This document shows, one piece after another, positions 1 to 9,119 of a DNA stretch of 64,000 nucleotides (within the stretch, counting starts at the first letter, position 1; each line of letters starts with the position of its first letter). Source of the stretch: Bordetella parapertussis (GTDB taxonomy: Bacteria; Pseudomonadota; Gammaproteobacteria; Burkholderiales; Burkholderiaceae_B); assembly GCA_945897365.1 (NCBI GenBank), contig CAMDFD010000012.1, positions 55,676 through 119,675 of the forward strand, given 5' to 3'. Below the pieces are notes generated by a model. The model saw only the letters and a program-made list of their open reading frames with translations, was not told where the DNA came from and did no database searches. The translations under genes were made by a program, and so were the position numbers.

Positions 1-700
1 TGATCAGCATCGCGCCGCGTTTCATTTTGTTAAAGGTCTTGGCATTAAAGAGATGCTTGGTCTGCTCAGTGAGCGGCGCGTGCAGGCTCAAGATGTCGCT
101 TTGCGCCAACAAGGTATCAAAATCGACGTATCGCACGTTGAATTGTTGCTCAATAGCGGGGTCGAGTTTTGTGCGGCTGTGGTAAATGAGGTTGACGTCA
201 AAGCCACTCAGGCGTTTAGCCACAAAACGTGCGATATTGCCAAAGCCGAACAGTCCGACTGTTTTGCCGTCAAGCTTGGAGCAGACTGTGCGCAAATCCG
301 AGGCGATCCATTTGCCCTCTTGCAAACTTCGGTGCGCCAAGGGGAGGCGACGTGAAGTGGCCAGCATCAGCATCAGCGTATGTTCAGAAACCGGGATGGA
401 GGTCGCGCCAGCCGTGATCGCGACCGTCACGCCTGCCCGTCGTGCTGCCTCGAGATCGATTTTGTCGACGCCAATGCCCCATTTTTGAATGAGTTTCAAG
501 CGTGGCGCCTGAGCAATCATGTCAGCGGTCACAAAAGTGCCGGCCGCCATGATGACCTCGGCATTGCGCACCAAACCAAGATGCTCGGCTTGTTCGTTTG
601 TTTTCGCAAAGGCAATCGTAAAAGAGGGTGGCGTCAAGGCGCGAACCACCTCAATGGTGGACGGTGCCATCGGAGTGAGAAAAACAATATGTGGTTGCAT
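1..700 (-). CDS. D-isomer-specific 2-hydroxyacid dehydrogenase (3' end outside window)
   Basis: The minus strand reads open from an ATG at 700 to the left edge, about 233 residues, so the C-terminus is missing. The product begins MQPHIVFLTPMAPSTIEVV. It has the substrate-domain segment KLIQKWGIGVDKID and the Rossmann segment TVGLFGFGNIARFVAKRL, whose GFGNIA is the nucleotide-binding glycine motif of this family, followed by LHAPLTEQTKHLF. Such enzymes reduce 2-keto acids or oxidise 2-hydroxy acids with NAD(P)H. The substrate cannot be read from the sequence. It starts 57 bp downstream of the acyl-CoA ligase on the same strand and is probably the last visible gene of that operon. Confidence 0.9.
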   Translation of the reverse strand, partial: MQPHIVFLTPMAPSTIEVVRALTPPSFTIAFAKTNEQAEHLGLVRNAEVIMAAGTFVTADMIAQAPRLKLIQKWGIGVDKIDLEAARRAGVTVAITAGATSIPVSEHTLMLMLATSRRLPLAHRSLQEGKWIASDLRTVCSKLDGKTVGLFGFGNIARFVAKRLSGFDVNLIYHSRTKLDPAIEQQFNVRYVDFDTLLAQSDILSLHAPLTEQTKHLFNAKTFNKMKRGAMLI

Positions 701-757
701 GAGAAAGGGGTAAAGGCTGAAAGCGGTGTCGAGTAGTGCTCTAACGTCGGGTTGTGC

Positions 758-2350
758 TCAAGCGGGAGGCAGCGTAATGTCGCCGCGCTCGATCAACAAG
801 ACCTTGATATCTTTTTTAACAATTTTTCCATAGCCGGATTTGGGCATGGTTTCCCAAAATACAAAATGTCTGGGCCAGCGGTACTTGGCACAACGTCCTT
901 CGAGATGACCGAGTAATTCAGCCGCTTCAACCGCGTTTGCACCTTCACGTCGCACGACTACGGCAACGCCGACTTCACCCCATTTTTCATCAGGGATCCC
1001 CAAAATTGCGATTTCCGCGACACCGGGGTGGGTGAGTAAGACTTCCTCTACCTCGCGAGGGTAGACGTTGGAGCCGCCCGAGATGTACATGTCTGACTCG
1101 CGACCGGTAATGTAGAGCAAGCCGCGTTCGTCCAGACGACCCAGATCACCCGTATGAAACCAACCACCGCGCAACGCTTTGGCGGTCGCTTCGGGATTGC
1201 CGTGATAACCGGCAAAGACGGCGGGACCGCGACAGCAAATCTCTCCGATTTCACCCGTCTCGACAGGCTCAAGTCGATCGTTCAGGATCGCGACTTCCAT
1301 CCCCACGCGAGGCCTACCGCAGGAGCCAATATTGGCATTTGGATCAGTATCCTCCGCACTGTGCATCTCGCGGGGCAGGACGGTGATGTTGCCAGTGACC
1401 TCTCCCAGCCCAAAGTACTGCACCAATACCTTGCCAAGTTTTTGCAAGGCCAGTTTTTGATCGGCCCGATACATCGGGGCTCCGGCATAAATCACGAACT
1501 GCAAGGTGCTGTGATCATATTCATCCACGGCAGGATGTTCGACTAGCATTTTGATGATCGTCGGCACGGTGAACATATTCGTCACACGGTGACGTTCCAC
1601 CGCCTGCCAAAATTGCGCAGGGTCGAGCTTTTCGCTGGGCATCAAGACCGTCGCCGCACCACGGGCGACATTCAGTAGCGCATGGATGCCCGCGCCGTGC
1701 GAGAGCGGGGCGACGGCGATCGAGCAGTCTTGCTCGGTGGTGCCAGGGATTAAATCAGCCAGGTGGTTGTTGACCACAAAGGCCATTTGCCCGTGCGTCA
1801 AAATACCTGCTTTAGGTTTTCCCGTGGTGCCCGAGGTATAAAAAAACCAGAGTGGATCGTCATAGGCAACAGTCTCCTCTGCATCGACGGCGTCAAGATG
1901 TTGTGAGATCAGCGTTTCATAAGAAAACTCACCCGCGCGCGGCTGACCAATCACAATGATGTGTTTGAGCGTGTCTGAAGCCGCCAGCACCGTGTCCGTA
2001 TGCGCCTGAAAACAATCCTCGACAATCATCGCGACGGCACCGCTTGAGGCGCCCAGATAGGCCACCTCGGGCGGCGTCAGACGAAAGTTTGTGGGGACCC
2101 AGACGCAGCCAAGCTTAAAGGCCACCCAACAATTTTCAAACGTTTGCAGGTTGTTTCTGGACTGCAAGAGTAAGCGATCGCCTTTTTTGATGCCAAGCGC
2201 GCGTAAGGCGCTGACCATGGCGTTGACGCGTTGATTGATCTGCGCCCAAGTCCAGCACTGTTCGCCTTGAATTAGAGCAGTGTGTTGCGGATACAAGCGG
2301 GCGGTATGTGTCAACAAGCGCCCAAGATTCATCGACTGTGCTGCGTTCAC
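758..2350 (-). CDS. AMP-dependent acyl-CoA synthetase/ligase
   Basis: This 530-residue protein has the full adenylate-forming architecture. YTSGTTGKPK at about residues 171-180 is the ATP-binding P-loop, YFGLGEVTG is the core adenylate motif, GWFHTGDLGRLDERG is the hinge region, and PKSGYGKIVKKD near the C-terminus carries the catalytic lysine. It would activate a carboxylic acid to its CoA thioester in the cytoplasm. The long form with GGSNVYPREVEE resembles fatty or aromatic acyl-CoA ligases, but the substrate is not evident. Its start overlaps the thiolase stop by 4 bp, which suggests translational coupling and a shared catabolic route. Confidence 0.9.
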   Translation of the reverse strand: MNAAQSMNLGRLLTHTARLYPQHTALIQGEQCWTWAQINQRVNAMVSALRALGIKKGDRLLLQSRNNLQTFENCWVAFKLGCVWVPTNFRLTPPEVAYLGASSGAVAMIVEDCFQAHTDTVLAASDTLKHIIVIGQPRAGEFSYETLISQHLDAVDAEETVAYDDPLWFFYTSGTTGKPKAGILTHGQMAFVVNNHLADLIPGTTEQDCSIAVAPLSHGAGIHALLNVARGAATVLMPSEKLDPAQFWQAVERHRVTNMFTVPTIIKMLVEHPAVDEYDHSTLQFVIYAGAPMYRADQKLALQKLGKVLVQYFGLGEVTGNITVLPREMHSAEDTDPNANIGSCGRPRVGMEVAILNDRLEPVETGEIGEICCRGPAVFAGYHGNPEATAKALRGGWFHTGDLGRLDERGLLYITGRESDMYISGGSNVYPREVEEVLLTHPGVAEIAILGIPDEKWGEVGVAVVVRREGANAVEAAELLGHLEGRCAKYRWPRHFVFWETMPKSGYGKIVKKDIKVLLIERGDITLPPA

Positions 2351-3513
2351 GTCGACTCCAGCACGCTCAGGTAGTTGGCGACAGCCGCGCCACCCATGTT
2401 AAAGACCGCGCCTGCATGCGCGCCCGGGATTTGCATGTCGCCAGCCGTACCAGACAGCTGCATCGCCGCCATGACATGCTGGGACACACCGGTCGCACCA
2501 ATAGGATGCCCTTTGGACTTTAAACCGCCCGAGGGGTTGACGGGGAGTTTGCCTTGTTTTGTCGTGACGCCATCCAGAATGACGCGAGCGCCTTGGCCGT
2601 GAGGGGCCAAGCCCATGGCTTCGTATTCAAGCATTTCGGCGATCGTGAAACAGTCATGGGTTTCCACAAACTTTAAATCATCGAGGCTGGCACCTGCGTC
2701 CGCAAGGCCTTTTTGCCAAGCCAGCGTCGCACCCTCAAAGCGTGTCGCATCGCGACGTGAGAGAGGCAGAAACTCATTGACCTGGGTGCGCGAGCGCCAA
2801 CGCACCGCAGGCACTTTGGCGCCAGCCAGAGGTTCATTCGACAACACTAAAGCTGCAGCGCCATCAGAGACCAACGAGCAATCGGAGCGCTTGAGAGGGC
2901 CCGCGACAAAGGGATTTTTTTCTGAAGGATTGCGGCAAAAATCAAAACCTAAATCGCGACGCATATGAGCATAAGGATTGTGCATGCCGTTGGCGTGATT
3001 TTTAGCAGAAATCGCTGCGAGCGCATCGGACTGATCCCCAAAGCGTTCAAAGTACTGACTCGCGATCTGACCAAACACGCCTGCAAAACCACCCTCTGTA
3101 TGTCCTTCTTCTTTGACGTAAGAAGCCTTGAGCAAGATGTCGCCAATCTCTTTGTTGGGCAGGGTGTTCATCTTTTCCATACCCACGACCAGTGCACGTC
3201 GGATGCGACCGCTTGCCAAGGCGTCGAGGGCTGCCCAGATCGCAGCTGACCCTGTCGCGCAAGCATTTTCCATCCGCACCGATGGCGTATGACGGAACTC
3301 AGGGATGGCGATGCTCATGAGCGCGCCACTGAAGTCTTGTTGCACAAAGCCAGCGTTAAAGTGACCGACAAAAATGGCATCGATATCACTGGGCTCCAGG
3401 CCTGCGCTTGCAATAGCAGGCAGTGCAGCCTCACGGATCAGTTGATCGAAATCCATGTTGTCGAGCTTGCCGAACTGGGTATGTCCCCAGCCAACGATAT
3501 AAGGTTGTTTCAT
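2347..3513 (-). CDS. Thiolase-family acetyl-CoA acetyltransferase
   Basis: The protein has 388 residues when started at the ATG at 3513, which is preceded by AAGGAGA at good spacing; a longer open frame upstream overlaps the SDR gene and is rejected. ENACATGSAA places the nucleophilic cysteine at about residue 85, and NPSGGLKSKGHPIGATG carries the catalytic histidine of the thiolase/SCP-2-type fold. It lacks the classical C-terminal CxG motif of biosynthetic thiolases and fits the SCP-x-like branch. With the ligase and SDR it would form a beta-oxidation-like degradation unit. It sits 10 bp after the SDR stop. Confidence 0.88.
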   Translation of the reverse strand: MKQPYIVGWGHTQFGKLDNMDFDQLIREAALPAIASAGLEPSDIDAIFVGHFNAGFVQQDFSGALMSIAIPEFRHTPSVRMENACATGSAAIWAALDALASGRIRRALVVGMEKMNTLPNKEIGDILLKASYVKEEGHTEGGFAGVFGQIASQYFERFGDQSDALAAISAKNHANGMHNPYAHMRRDLGFDFCRNPSEKNPFVAGPLKRSDCSLVSDGAAALVLSNEPLAGAKVPAVRWRSRTQVNEFLPLSRRDATRFEGATLAWQKGLADAGASLDDLKFVETHDCFTIAEMLEYEAMGLAPHGQGARVILDGVTTKQGKLPVNPSGGLKSKGHPIGATGVSQHVMAAMQLSGTAGDMQIPGAHAGAVFNMGGAAVANYLSVLEST

Positions 3514-3523
3514 TGAAATCTCC

Positions 3524-4321
3524 TTAGATAGAGCCGTCTTGGCTCTTGCGTAGCGTGGGGATGCCCACACCTGAGGCATCAAAACCACCATCGACCGCGA
3601 TACATTGGCCATTGATGAAGGAGGCGGCTGGACTGCATAGAAAACCGACTGCCTCAGCGATTTCTTCGGGCGTGCCATAACGATTCATCGGAATCGTGTC
3701 GTAATAGTCCGAGCGAATCGCCACACTGTGAACGAGTTTGGCCATTTCGGTATCGACGGGACCCGGCGCGACCACGTTGGCGCGAATGCCAATCGTGCCG
3801 AGTTCGACGGCTTGTTGCTTGGTGAGGTGAATGATGGCGGCTTTACTTGTGCCGTAAGCGACACGCAGCGTGCTGGCACGCAAACCAGAAATCGATGCGA
3901 TATTGACAATCGAGCCGCTACCATTCTTTTTCATATAGGGAATACACGCTTGAGAGCATAAAAATGCGCCGTCCAAGTTGGTGCCCATCACGTAACGAAA
4001 CTCTTCAAATGTTGTTTCAGTCAGAGGTTTAAACACCGCGACTCCAGCATTGTTGACCAGTGCGTCGATGCGGCCAAATTTTGCTGCGATCAGATCGATG
4101 GCAGTTTGTACTTGCTCAGGTTTTGAAATATCACAGAAGAGGGCCAATACGCGGGAAGGGCTATTGAGCTCAGCTTCTGTCGCTTTTAGAGTGCTAGTCT
4201 CGACATCTAACAGCGCGACTCTATAGTCATGTGCAAGAAACCATTGGGCGATTGCAAGACCAATCCCGCGGGCGCCACCCGTCACAACGGCGACAGGACT
4301 ATTGGAGGTAGTTGAGGACAA
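3524..4321 (-). CDS. SDR-family NAD(P)-dependent oxidoreductase
   Basis: A 265-residue classical short-chain dehydrogenase. TGGARGIG at residues 14-21 binds the cofactor, NNAGVAVF is the NNAG motif, the S...YGTSK segment carries the catalytic serine, tyrosine and lysine, and PGPVDTEM follows. The start codon is TTG at 4321, supported by GGAG six bases upstream. It is the first gene of the minus-strand catabolic cluster and probably oxidises or reduces a hydroxyacyl intermediate; the exact substrate is unknown. Confidence 0.9.
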   Translation of the reverse strand: MSSTTSNSPVAVVTGGARGIGLAIAQWFLAHDYRVALLDVETSTLKATEAELNSPSRVLALFCDISKPEQVQTAIDLIAAKFGRIDALVNNAGVAVFKPLTETTFEEFRYVMGTNLDGAFLCSQACIPYMKKNGSGSIVNIASISGLRASTLRVAYGTSKAAIIHLTKQQAVELGTIGIRANVVAPGPVDTEMAKLVHSVAIRSDYYDTIPMNRYGTPEEIAEAVGFLCSPAASFINGQCIAVDGGFDASGVGIPTLRKSQDGSI

Positions 4322-4454
4322 GAGCGACTCCAGAAAGTGAATAAAACATGAACAGTGTCAGACTTTACCAAATCGCGTTAAAGTAGAAGTGAGAGTTGTC
4401 AATGAACTTGAAACTAAATGAGCAAGATAAAGAATAATTTAGTATGTCTGCGGG

Positions 4455-4471
4455 GCCCATCGCACATGGGC
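4455..4471. promoter_or_regulatory. Inverted repeat in divergent intergenic region
   Basis: GCCCAT-CGCAC-ATGGGC is a perfect 6-bp inverted repeat with a 5-bp spacer. It lies 56 bp before the start of the unknown 477-aa gene, in the 205-bp region between that gene and the divergent SDR operon. Its position suits an operator, but no regulator gene lies nearby. I saw no convincing promoter hexamers. Confidence 0.3.
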
Positions 4472-4526
4472 GCACCCGGATGCTGAATGCTTTCGAGGAG
4501 TTCGCTCTGATAGGGGTGGCTGATTA

Positions 4527-5960
4527 ATGGGCACTCTTGACTCAGCGATTGCGCCTAATATTTTTGACAGCTTTGCGGATACCCGCGTGCTGCTGCCCCT
4601 TGTTCTGGGCAATCTTTTGTCAGAAAAACTCTGGGCTTTCAGTGCTCGGATTCAAGCAAAGCTTGCAGCCGAAGAGGCTGAAAGTAGTGGAGGCGAAGAT
4701 CCTCTCAAATATATCAAAGCGATTCAAAGGCAGCTAAACCGGCACTTTAAGCACCTACATCCGAACGAACTCGCTCAAATATATGGTGAGCTCATTCTTT
4801 CTGATGAGAGACGACGCCTGGGAGGCGAGTCGGTCGATCGGGCGCTCGACTCAATCGATGCGCACTTTCAACAGAGGTTAAGCTCGGGCGCCATGCCCCG
4901 TGAGGCAATAGAACCCCTCCTGGCGCGAATCAAGCTAGGTTATTTTCCAGCCATTTTCTATTTGAATGTTGATGTCGTCTTGGCGAACAAGCGGTTATTA
5001 GGTCGAAAGTCCAGCCCACCCATGGGGTTGACCTCATGTCTGGACGAGGTCGCAATTTTTTCTGCCTTAGCGATGACCATGCCGGGGGCCAGCATGGCCA
5101 ATGTGATTGCCTTAACGAGCGCTTCGCATTACACCGCTTTTGGATGGACGCACACAGGCGAAGCTTGGTGGTTTTACGGTAAAAATAAACTCTTTTGCAA
5201 CCAAGACTGGTCCGAGCTCGTCACGCAGCAATTCGATGGACAACCTCAACAAGCATTCGATTTTTACTTCAAAGACATGGAGCGTATCGTTTGCGTCACG
5301 GGTAGCTTTGATCTGCAGACGGGGGAAAGCGATATTGCTCCAGAACATGTGACTGAGATTGTTGAGCAGCTCGATCGTTTTTTTGGTGTACGGTTAAGTC
5401 AATTGAGCGCTGGACGATCAAAACTAGTTCAAACAAAAGAAGTCTCATCCTTTGCGCCCGCATTGAGAGCGTTACGCGATGCGCAGTCGCTCGAGCATAC
5501 GCGACAGTATCTGTTTGCTCAGCGAGATCCTGAACTTTTGCCTGTTCTTTATTCATATCGTACGCTTGCAGTCCATGATTTACGTCCCTATCTTTGGAGT
5601 GCGCGCCATCAGCCGTTCTGCCTAGCGCTTGCGCATGCGCTGGAGACCCCTCAGGATGCGATCGATGTTGTCAAAAATATCACTGCGAGCGAATCGATTT
5701 TCAATGATCGTCAGCGTATCGCCATGCCGGACGAGACACTGAGGTTGAAAACAGGCTCTGATCGTGACAAGGCGTTATTGCTTCATGTGCTGTTAGAGCA
5801 CATGAACACTGCCAGACCAGAGAGTATGCGGATCGAGACCGTCTTCACCAGCGAGGACAGTGTTGTCTGTATGGACAGTTTCTGTTTTAGTACTAAAACC
5901 TGTGTTCAGGCGGCTCGTCCCCTTGAGGGGATCATTCACCAGATCGCCGATGACAGGTGA
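4527..5960 (+). CDS. Hypothetical protein, 477 aa, coupled to an MFS transporter
   Basis: I do not recognise a family. The 477-residue protein has no signal peptide and no obvious membrane segment, so it is probably cytoplasmic. An N-terminal helical part (to about residue 150) contains an acidic and lysine-rich stretch. The middle contains an aromatic-rich segment, HYTAFGWTHTGEAWWFYGKN, and the C-terminus has scattered cysteines (CMDSFCFSTKTC). The stop overlaps the region of the MFS gene start, so the two are likely co-transcribed and functionally linked. The RBS is weak (GGGGTGG). Confidence 0.75.
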   Translation: MGTLDSAIAPNIFDSFADTRVLLPLVLGNLLSEKLWAFSARIQAKLAAEEAESSGGEDPLKYIKAIQRQLNRHFKHLHPNELAQIYGELILSDERRRLGGESVDRALDSIDAHFQQRLSSGAMPREAIEPLLARIKLGYFPAIFYLNVDVVLANKRLLGRKSSPPMGLTSCLDEVAIFSALAMTMPGASMANVIALTSASHYTAFGWTHTGEAWWFYGKNKLFCNQDWSELVTQQFDGQPQQAFDFYFKDMERIVCVTGSFDLQTGESDIAPEHVTEIVEQLDRFFGVRLSQLSAGRSKLVQTKEVSSFAPALRALRDAQSLEHTRQYLFAQRDPELLPVLYSYRTLAVHDLRPYLWSARHQPFCLALAHALETPQDAIDVVKNITASESIFNDRQRIAMPDETLRLKTGSDRDKALLLHVLLEHMNTARPESMRIETVFTSEDSVVCMDSFCFSTKTCVQAARPLEGIIHQIADDR

Positions 5961-5965
5961 GTCTG

Positions 5966-7252
5966 ATGTCTGAATCGAGTCGCTCACACATCACGCAACC
6001 CAGCCCGATCCCCGTGCATGAAAAATGGACGGTGAGTTGTGTGGCATTTGCCGCCTTTACTTTTCAATTTGAAGCTTTTCTAGTCGGTGTCGCCTTGCCT
6101 GATATGGCAAGAGAAATGGGCGCGTCGTCGATGGAAATTTCCTTCGTTGTGATGGCGTATCTTTTGGCTGCAACCCTGACGTTTTTGCCTGCAGGACGAA
6201 TGGGTGTGCGCTATGGCTTACGCACGGTCTTTCTCTACGGCACATTACTGTCGTGCCTAGGGACCTTGTTGAGTGGTTTATCGACGCATTTACCCATGCT
6301 TTGGACGAGTCGCTTTATTCAGGGTGTGGGAATGGGCGCGCTTGTGGCTGTCAGCTACGCAATGATTCCAGCGTGGATCGAACAAAAGCGGCTTGGGTGG
6401 GGCTATGGCATGCTTTCTTTTGGGGCGGGCATGGGCATGATCGCAGGCCTGCCCGTCGGTGGCTTACTTTCTCACTATTTTGTGTGGCAGTGGATTTTTT
6501 TAGCAACCATTCCGATATTTGTATTGTTGTTTGCGATGGCATATCTGCATCTGCCGAGAGAAAAACCGCTTCAAAATATCCTCCCCAAGCGCTCAGGAAC
6601 GCATTGGATAAATTTGTTTCAACACCACGGGTTTTTGTTGGCATTAATGACGTTGTTTTTGTTTCAGTTCGTCAGTAGTGGTGTACGTTTTTTGATGCCG
6701 TTTTATCTTGAGTTGAGTATGGGGATGTCGGCGCTCATGAGCGGGGTTTTCATGCTGATTTTCCCCTTGTCCTTCGCTCCGACTGGCGTTTGGGCTGGAC
6801 GTTTGGCCGACCGGATGGACGCACGCTCTCTTGTTCTCTTTGCGTTTGGGATGGGCGCATTCATCTGCGCGCTTTATGTGGGCGTCCTTGAGCAACTCAA
6901 TATTTGGTTCTTTTGCGGGTTCATGCTCAGTTTTGGCATCGTATGCGCGCTGTTTAACCCTCCTAATAATCGATGCATCATGATGAGTCTACCGGAGCTC
7001 AAGCGTGGTGAGGCGAGTGCGCTATTGCCTGTCGCGCTCAATATGGGCAGCCTGCTAGGGATTGGTTTTTTTGAAACAATATTCAGCATGAATTTCCCCT
7101 CACAAGCGCATAAGGCATTATTAGAATTGGCATCGAATCAAGCCACCCAATATGCCATCATCGAAGGCTTCACAACCGCCTTTTTATATGCAAGTATTAT
7201 TTTTTTTGGAACTTTTGTGTGTTTATTGTTCAACCGATTCCGAAAAAATTAA
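5966..7252 (+). CDS. MFS transporter
   Basis: A polytopic membrane protein with many hydrophobic segments along its whole length, compatible with 12 transmembrane helices. GRMGVRYGLRTVF between the second and third segments matches the loop motif A of the major facilitator superfamily. I start it at ATG 5966 (428 aa) because AGGTGA lies five bases upstream; an in-frame GTG at 5957 is an alternative. It lies directly after the 477-aa unknown gene. DHA2-like drug or metabolite export is plausible, but the substrate is unknown. Confidence 0.87.
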   Translation: MSESSRSHITQPSPIPVHEKWTVSCVAFAAFTFQFEAFLVGVALPDMAREMGASSMEISFVVMAYLLAATLTFLPAGRMGVRYGLRTVFLYGTLLSCLGTLLSGLSTHLPMLWTSRFIQGVGMGALVAVSYAMIPAWIEQKRLGWGYGMLSFGAGMGMIAGLPVGGLLSHYFVWQWIFLATIPIFVLLFAMAYLHLPREKPLQNILPKRSGTHWINLFQHHGFLLALMTLFLFQFVSSGVRFLMPFYLELSMGMSALMSGVFMLIFPLSFAPTGVWAGRLADRMDARSLVLFAFGMGAFICALYVGVLEQLNIWFFCGFMLSFGIVCALFNPPNNRCIMMSLPELKRGEASALLPVALNMGSLLGIGFFETIFSMNFPSQAHKALLELASNQATQYAIIEGFTTAFLYASIIFFGTFVCLLFNRFRKN

Positions 7253-7290
7253 AATGCGCACAACGATGACAGAAGGTATCGTTGTGCGCA
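7243..7290 (-). terminator. Rho-independent terminator of the Bug-protein gene
   Basis: TGCGCACAACGAT (7255-7267) and ATCGTTGTGCGCA (7278-7290) form a perfect 13-bp stem with a 10-base loop. On the minus strand the stem is followed by TTTTAATTTTTT (7254-7243), as expected for termination of the gene that ends at 7336. The U-tract overlaps the MFS stop codon. The stem could also stop the plus transcript, although that side lacks a T-run. Confidence 0.85.
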
Positions 7291-7335
7291 GTGTTATAGG
7301 TTGAGTCAAGGTGCTGTAGATTGGGTGGAGGCGTA

Positions 7336-8310
7336 TTACTCCTTTTTGTTCATGAACTCAATCAAGTCACTAAACGTCTTTTTATAATCGATCATCTCTT
7401 GAGCCATGCCTTTGGCATCGCGGACATCCAGTACCAAGCCCATCTTGGTGGCAAACTCCGCAAATTCTTTACTGTTCGCGACCTTGAGCGAAGCAGGCAA
7501 GAGTTTATCCAAGACTTCTTTGGGCATGCCTTTAGGTCCTACGATGCTGTAGTCCGCAGGGAGCGTGACGTTGTAGCCAGCCTGAACCACGGATTCAGCG
7601 TTAGGAAAAATTGCGTATTTTTCCTTGGAAAAAGAGGCTAAAACACGCACCGTGCCTGCTGCGACATGCGCGCGGACAGTGGGGGCATAGCCTGAGACGG
7701 CTTCGACGCGCCCCCCTAGCAGGGCAACCAGTGCTTCAGCGCCGCCACCCGTGAACGGGACCGTTGCAAGTCTGATTTTCGCAACCTTGTTGAGCTCTTG
7801 TATGACGAGATCCGGTGCTGTGCGGTAGCCAGAAACCGCGACGCGAACCTTGCCTGGATTTTTGCGGGCGGCGTTGAGCAAGTCTTCAAATGTTTTGTAG
7901 GGAGAGTCTGCCTTAACGGTAATGATGGCAGGCAGATCGACCAGCGAGACAATCGATTGATAGTCATCAGGGCTTTTCCACGTCAGTGTTTTATTGACGA
8001 GTGGTTGATAAGCCAGCGCGCTGTTTGAGGTCAGGCCAATCGTATATCCATCTGGCTTGGAACGAATCACTTGTCCGGTGCCAAGGGTGGCAGACCCTCC
8101 CGGCTTGTTTTCAACGTTAATCGTGACGTTGAGTTCTTTGGCGAGTTGGCCAGCAAACTGTCTAGAGATCGGGTCTGTCGATCCTCCAGGCCCGTAAGGC
8201 ACGATAAAGGTAATGTCTCGGTTGGGGTATGACTGGGCAAAAGAAGGTGCTGCAAAGCACATGGCGAGAACAAAGGCCGCAGCTCGCGCTGAGTATTGAG
8301 TCAATGACAT
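7336..8310 (-). CDS. Bug-family tripartite tricarboxylate transporter substrate-binding protein
   Basis: A 324-residue periplasmic protein with an N-terminal signal peptide ending at AAPSFAQ. It has the family hallmarks YPNRDITFIVPYGPGGSTD, VENKPGG and GYTIGLTSNSALA, which form the ligand pocket of Bug proteins. These proteins bind small carboxylates and are strongly expanded in Bordetella and relatives. No TctA or TctB membrane genes lie beside it, so it is an orphan receptor, as is common in the family. A strong terminator follows. Confidence 0.93.
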   Translation of the reverse strand: MSLTQYSARAAAFVLAMCFAAPSFAQSYPNRDITFIVPYGPGGSTDPISRQFAGQLAKELNVTINVENKPGGSATLGTGQVIRSKPDGYTIGLTSNSALAYQPLVNKTLTWKSPDDYQSIVSLVDLPAIITVKADSPYKTFEDLLNAARKNPGKVRVAVSGYRTAPDLVIQELNKVAKIRLATVPFTGGGAEALVALLGGRVEAVSGYAPTVRAHVAAGTVRVLASFSKEKYAIFPNAESVVQAGYNVTLPADYSIVGPKGMPKEVLDKLLPASLKVANSKEFAEFATKMGLVLDVRDAKGMAQEMIDYKKTFSDLIEFMNKKE

Positions 8311-8386
8311 TGTCTACTCCGATTATTGTTTTGATGTTGAACCTAGCCAACTCGCCAAGTATGCCTAAAATCAGCAGCAAGCGCCA

Positions 8387-8414
8387 GTACTTGCCTGTTT
8401 GTACTTGCCTGTTT
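8387..8414. repeat. Perfect tandem duplication of 14 bp
   Basis: GTACTTGCCTGTTT occurs twice head to tail, at 8387-8400 and 8401-8414, ending a few bases from the stop codon of the GST gene. It looks like a recent slippage duplication in the spacer between the GST and Bug genes. Confidence 0.85.
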
Positions 8415-8417
8415 GAC

Positions 8418-9038
8418 TTAGGAGAGTGGCAAGGTAAAAACGTTTTTGGAGCCTGGACGCGCCAGCATCTTGGCGTACCAAGCTTCAATATAAGGGCGGG
8501 TCTTCGAAGGAATATTGAGACCAAACCAGCGATGGATTTCGCAGGCCATTGGGATATCGGCCATGGTGAGCTTGCTGCCGGCGACATACTCGGTCGTGCT
8601 CAGATGGGCTTCGAAGCGGTCAAGCAAAATCTCGGTGCTGTCGATGGAGGCCGCGACTTTCTTCATGTCACGCTCAGGCTCAGGGATGCGGATGAGCTGC
8701 CAAAAGGCATCTCGCCCCGAGGGACTAAACGTCGTTTGTTGCCAGTCCATCCAGCGCTCGGCGTTAAAGCGCTCCTGCAAGTCGACGGGGTATAAATGTC
8801 CCAACGCATGTTTTGCGCACAAATAGCGGACGACCACGTTGGACTCCCACAACGTGAATTCGCCATCCACCAGGGTTGGTACGACAGAGTTGGGGTTCAT
8901 CGCGATGTACTCAGGCGTTTTAGTGATGCCAAAGGCGCCGCCCGCATCGATCCGTTCAAACTCCAGTCCGAGTTCTTGTGCAGTCCAGACGGCTTTGCGG
9001 ACATTAATAGAAGTAATGCGGCCCCAGATGCGTAACAT
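8418..9038 (-). CDS. Glutathione S-transferase family protein
   Basis: 206 residues with the two-domain GST layout. The thioredoxin-like N-terminus begins MLRIWGRITSINVRKAVWTA, and NPNSVVPTLVDGEFTLWESN contains the cis-proline and the Glu-Ser that bind the glutathione gamma-glutamyl part. A helical C-terminal domain contains KLTMADIPMACEIHRW. Ser or Asn near residue 10-12 is the likely activating residue. It may conjugate or isomerise an electrophilic compound; the partner substrate is unknown. Confidence 0.9.
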   Translation of the reverse strand: MLRIWGRITSINVRKAVWTAQELGLEFERIDAGGAFGITKTPEYIAMNPNSVVPTLVDGEFTLWESNVVVRYLCAKHALGHLYPVDLQERFNAERWMDWQQTTFSPSGRDAFWQLIRIPEPERDMKKVAASIDSTEILLDRFEAHLSTTEYVAGSKLTMADIPMACEIHRWFGLNIPSKTRPYIEAWYAKMLARPGSKNVFTLPLS

Positions 9039-9070
9039 GGTTTAAATCCTCTTGTTTAAATCGATTGTTA

Positions 9071-9118
9071 TTTCAAGGTATTTCAAGGTATTTCAATGCA
9101 TTTCAACGCATTTCAACA
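9071..9118. repeat. Five tandem 10-bp repeats (TTTCAANGNA)
   Basis: The units TTTCAAGGTA, TTTCAAGGTA, TTTCAATGCA, TTTCAACGCA and TTTCAACACC follow each other exactly every 10 bp at 9071, 9081, 9091, 9101 and 9111. They fill the spacer between the glyoxalase-like gene and the GST gene. The period matches about one helix turn, so a row of protein sites on one DNA face is possible, as is simple replication slippage. Confidence 0.85.
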
Positions 9119-9119
9119 C

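Noticed and set aside
3514..3678. Extended N-terminus of the thiolase inside the SDR gene
   Set aside because: The 55 extra residues are a shadow of the SDR frame, and a good RBS precedes the ATG at 3513.
9071..9118. Decanucleotide repeats as a CRISPR array
   Set aside because: The units are 10 bp with no spacers, and no cas genes are present in the window.
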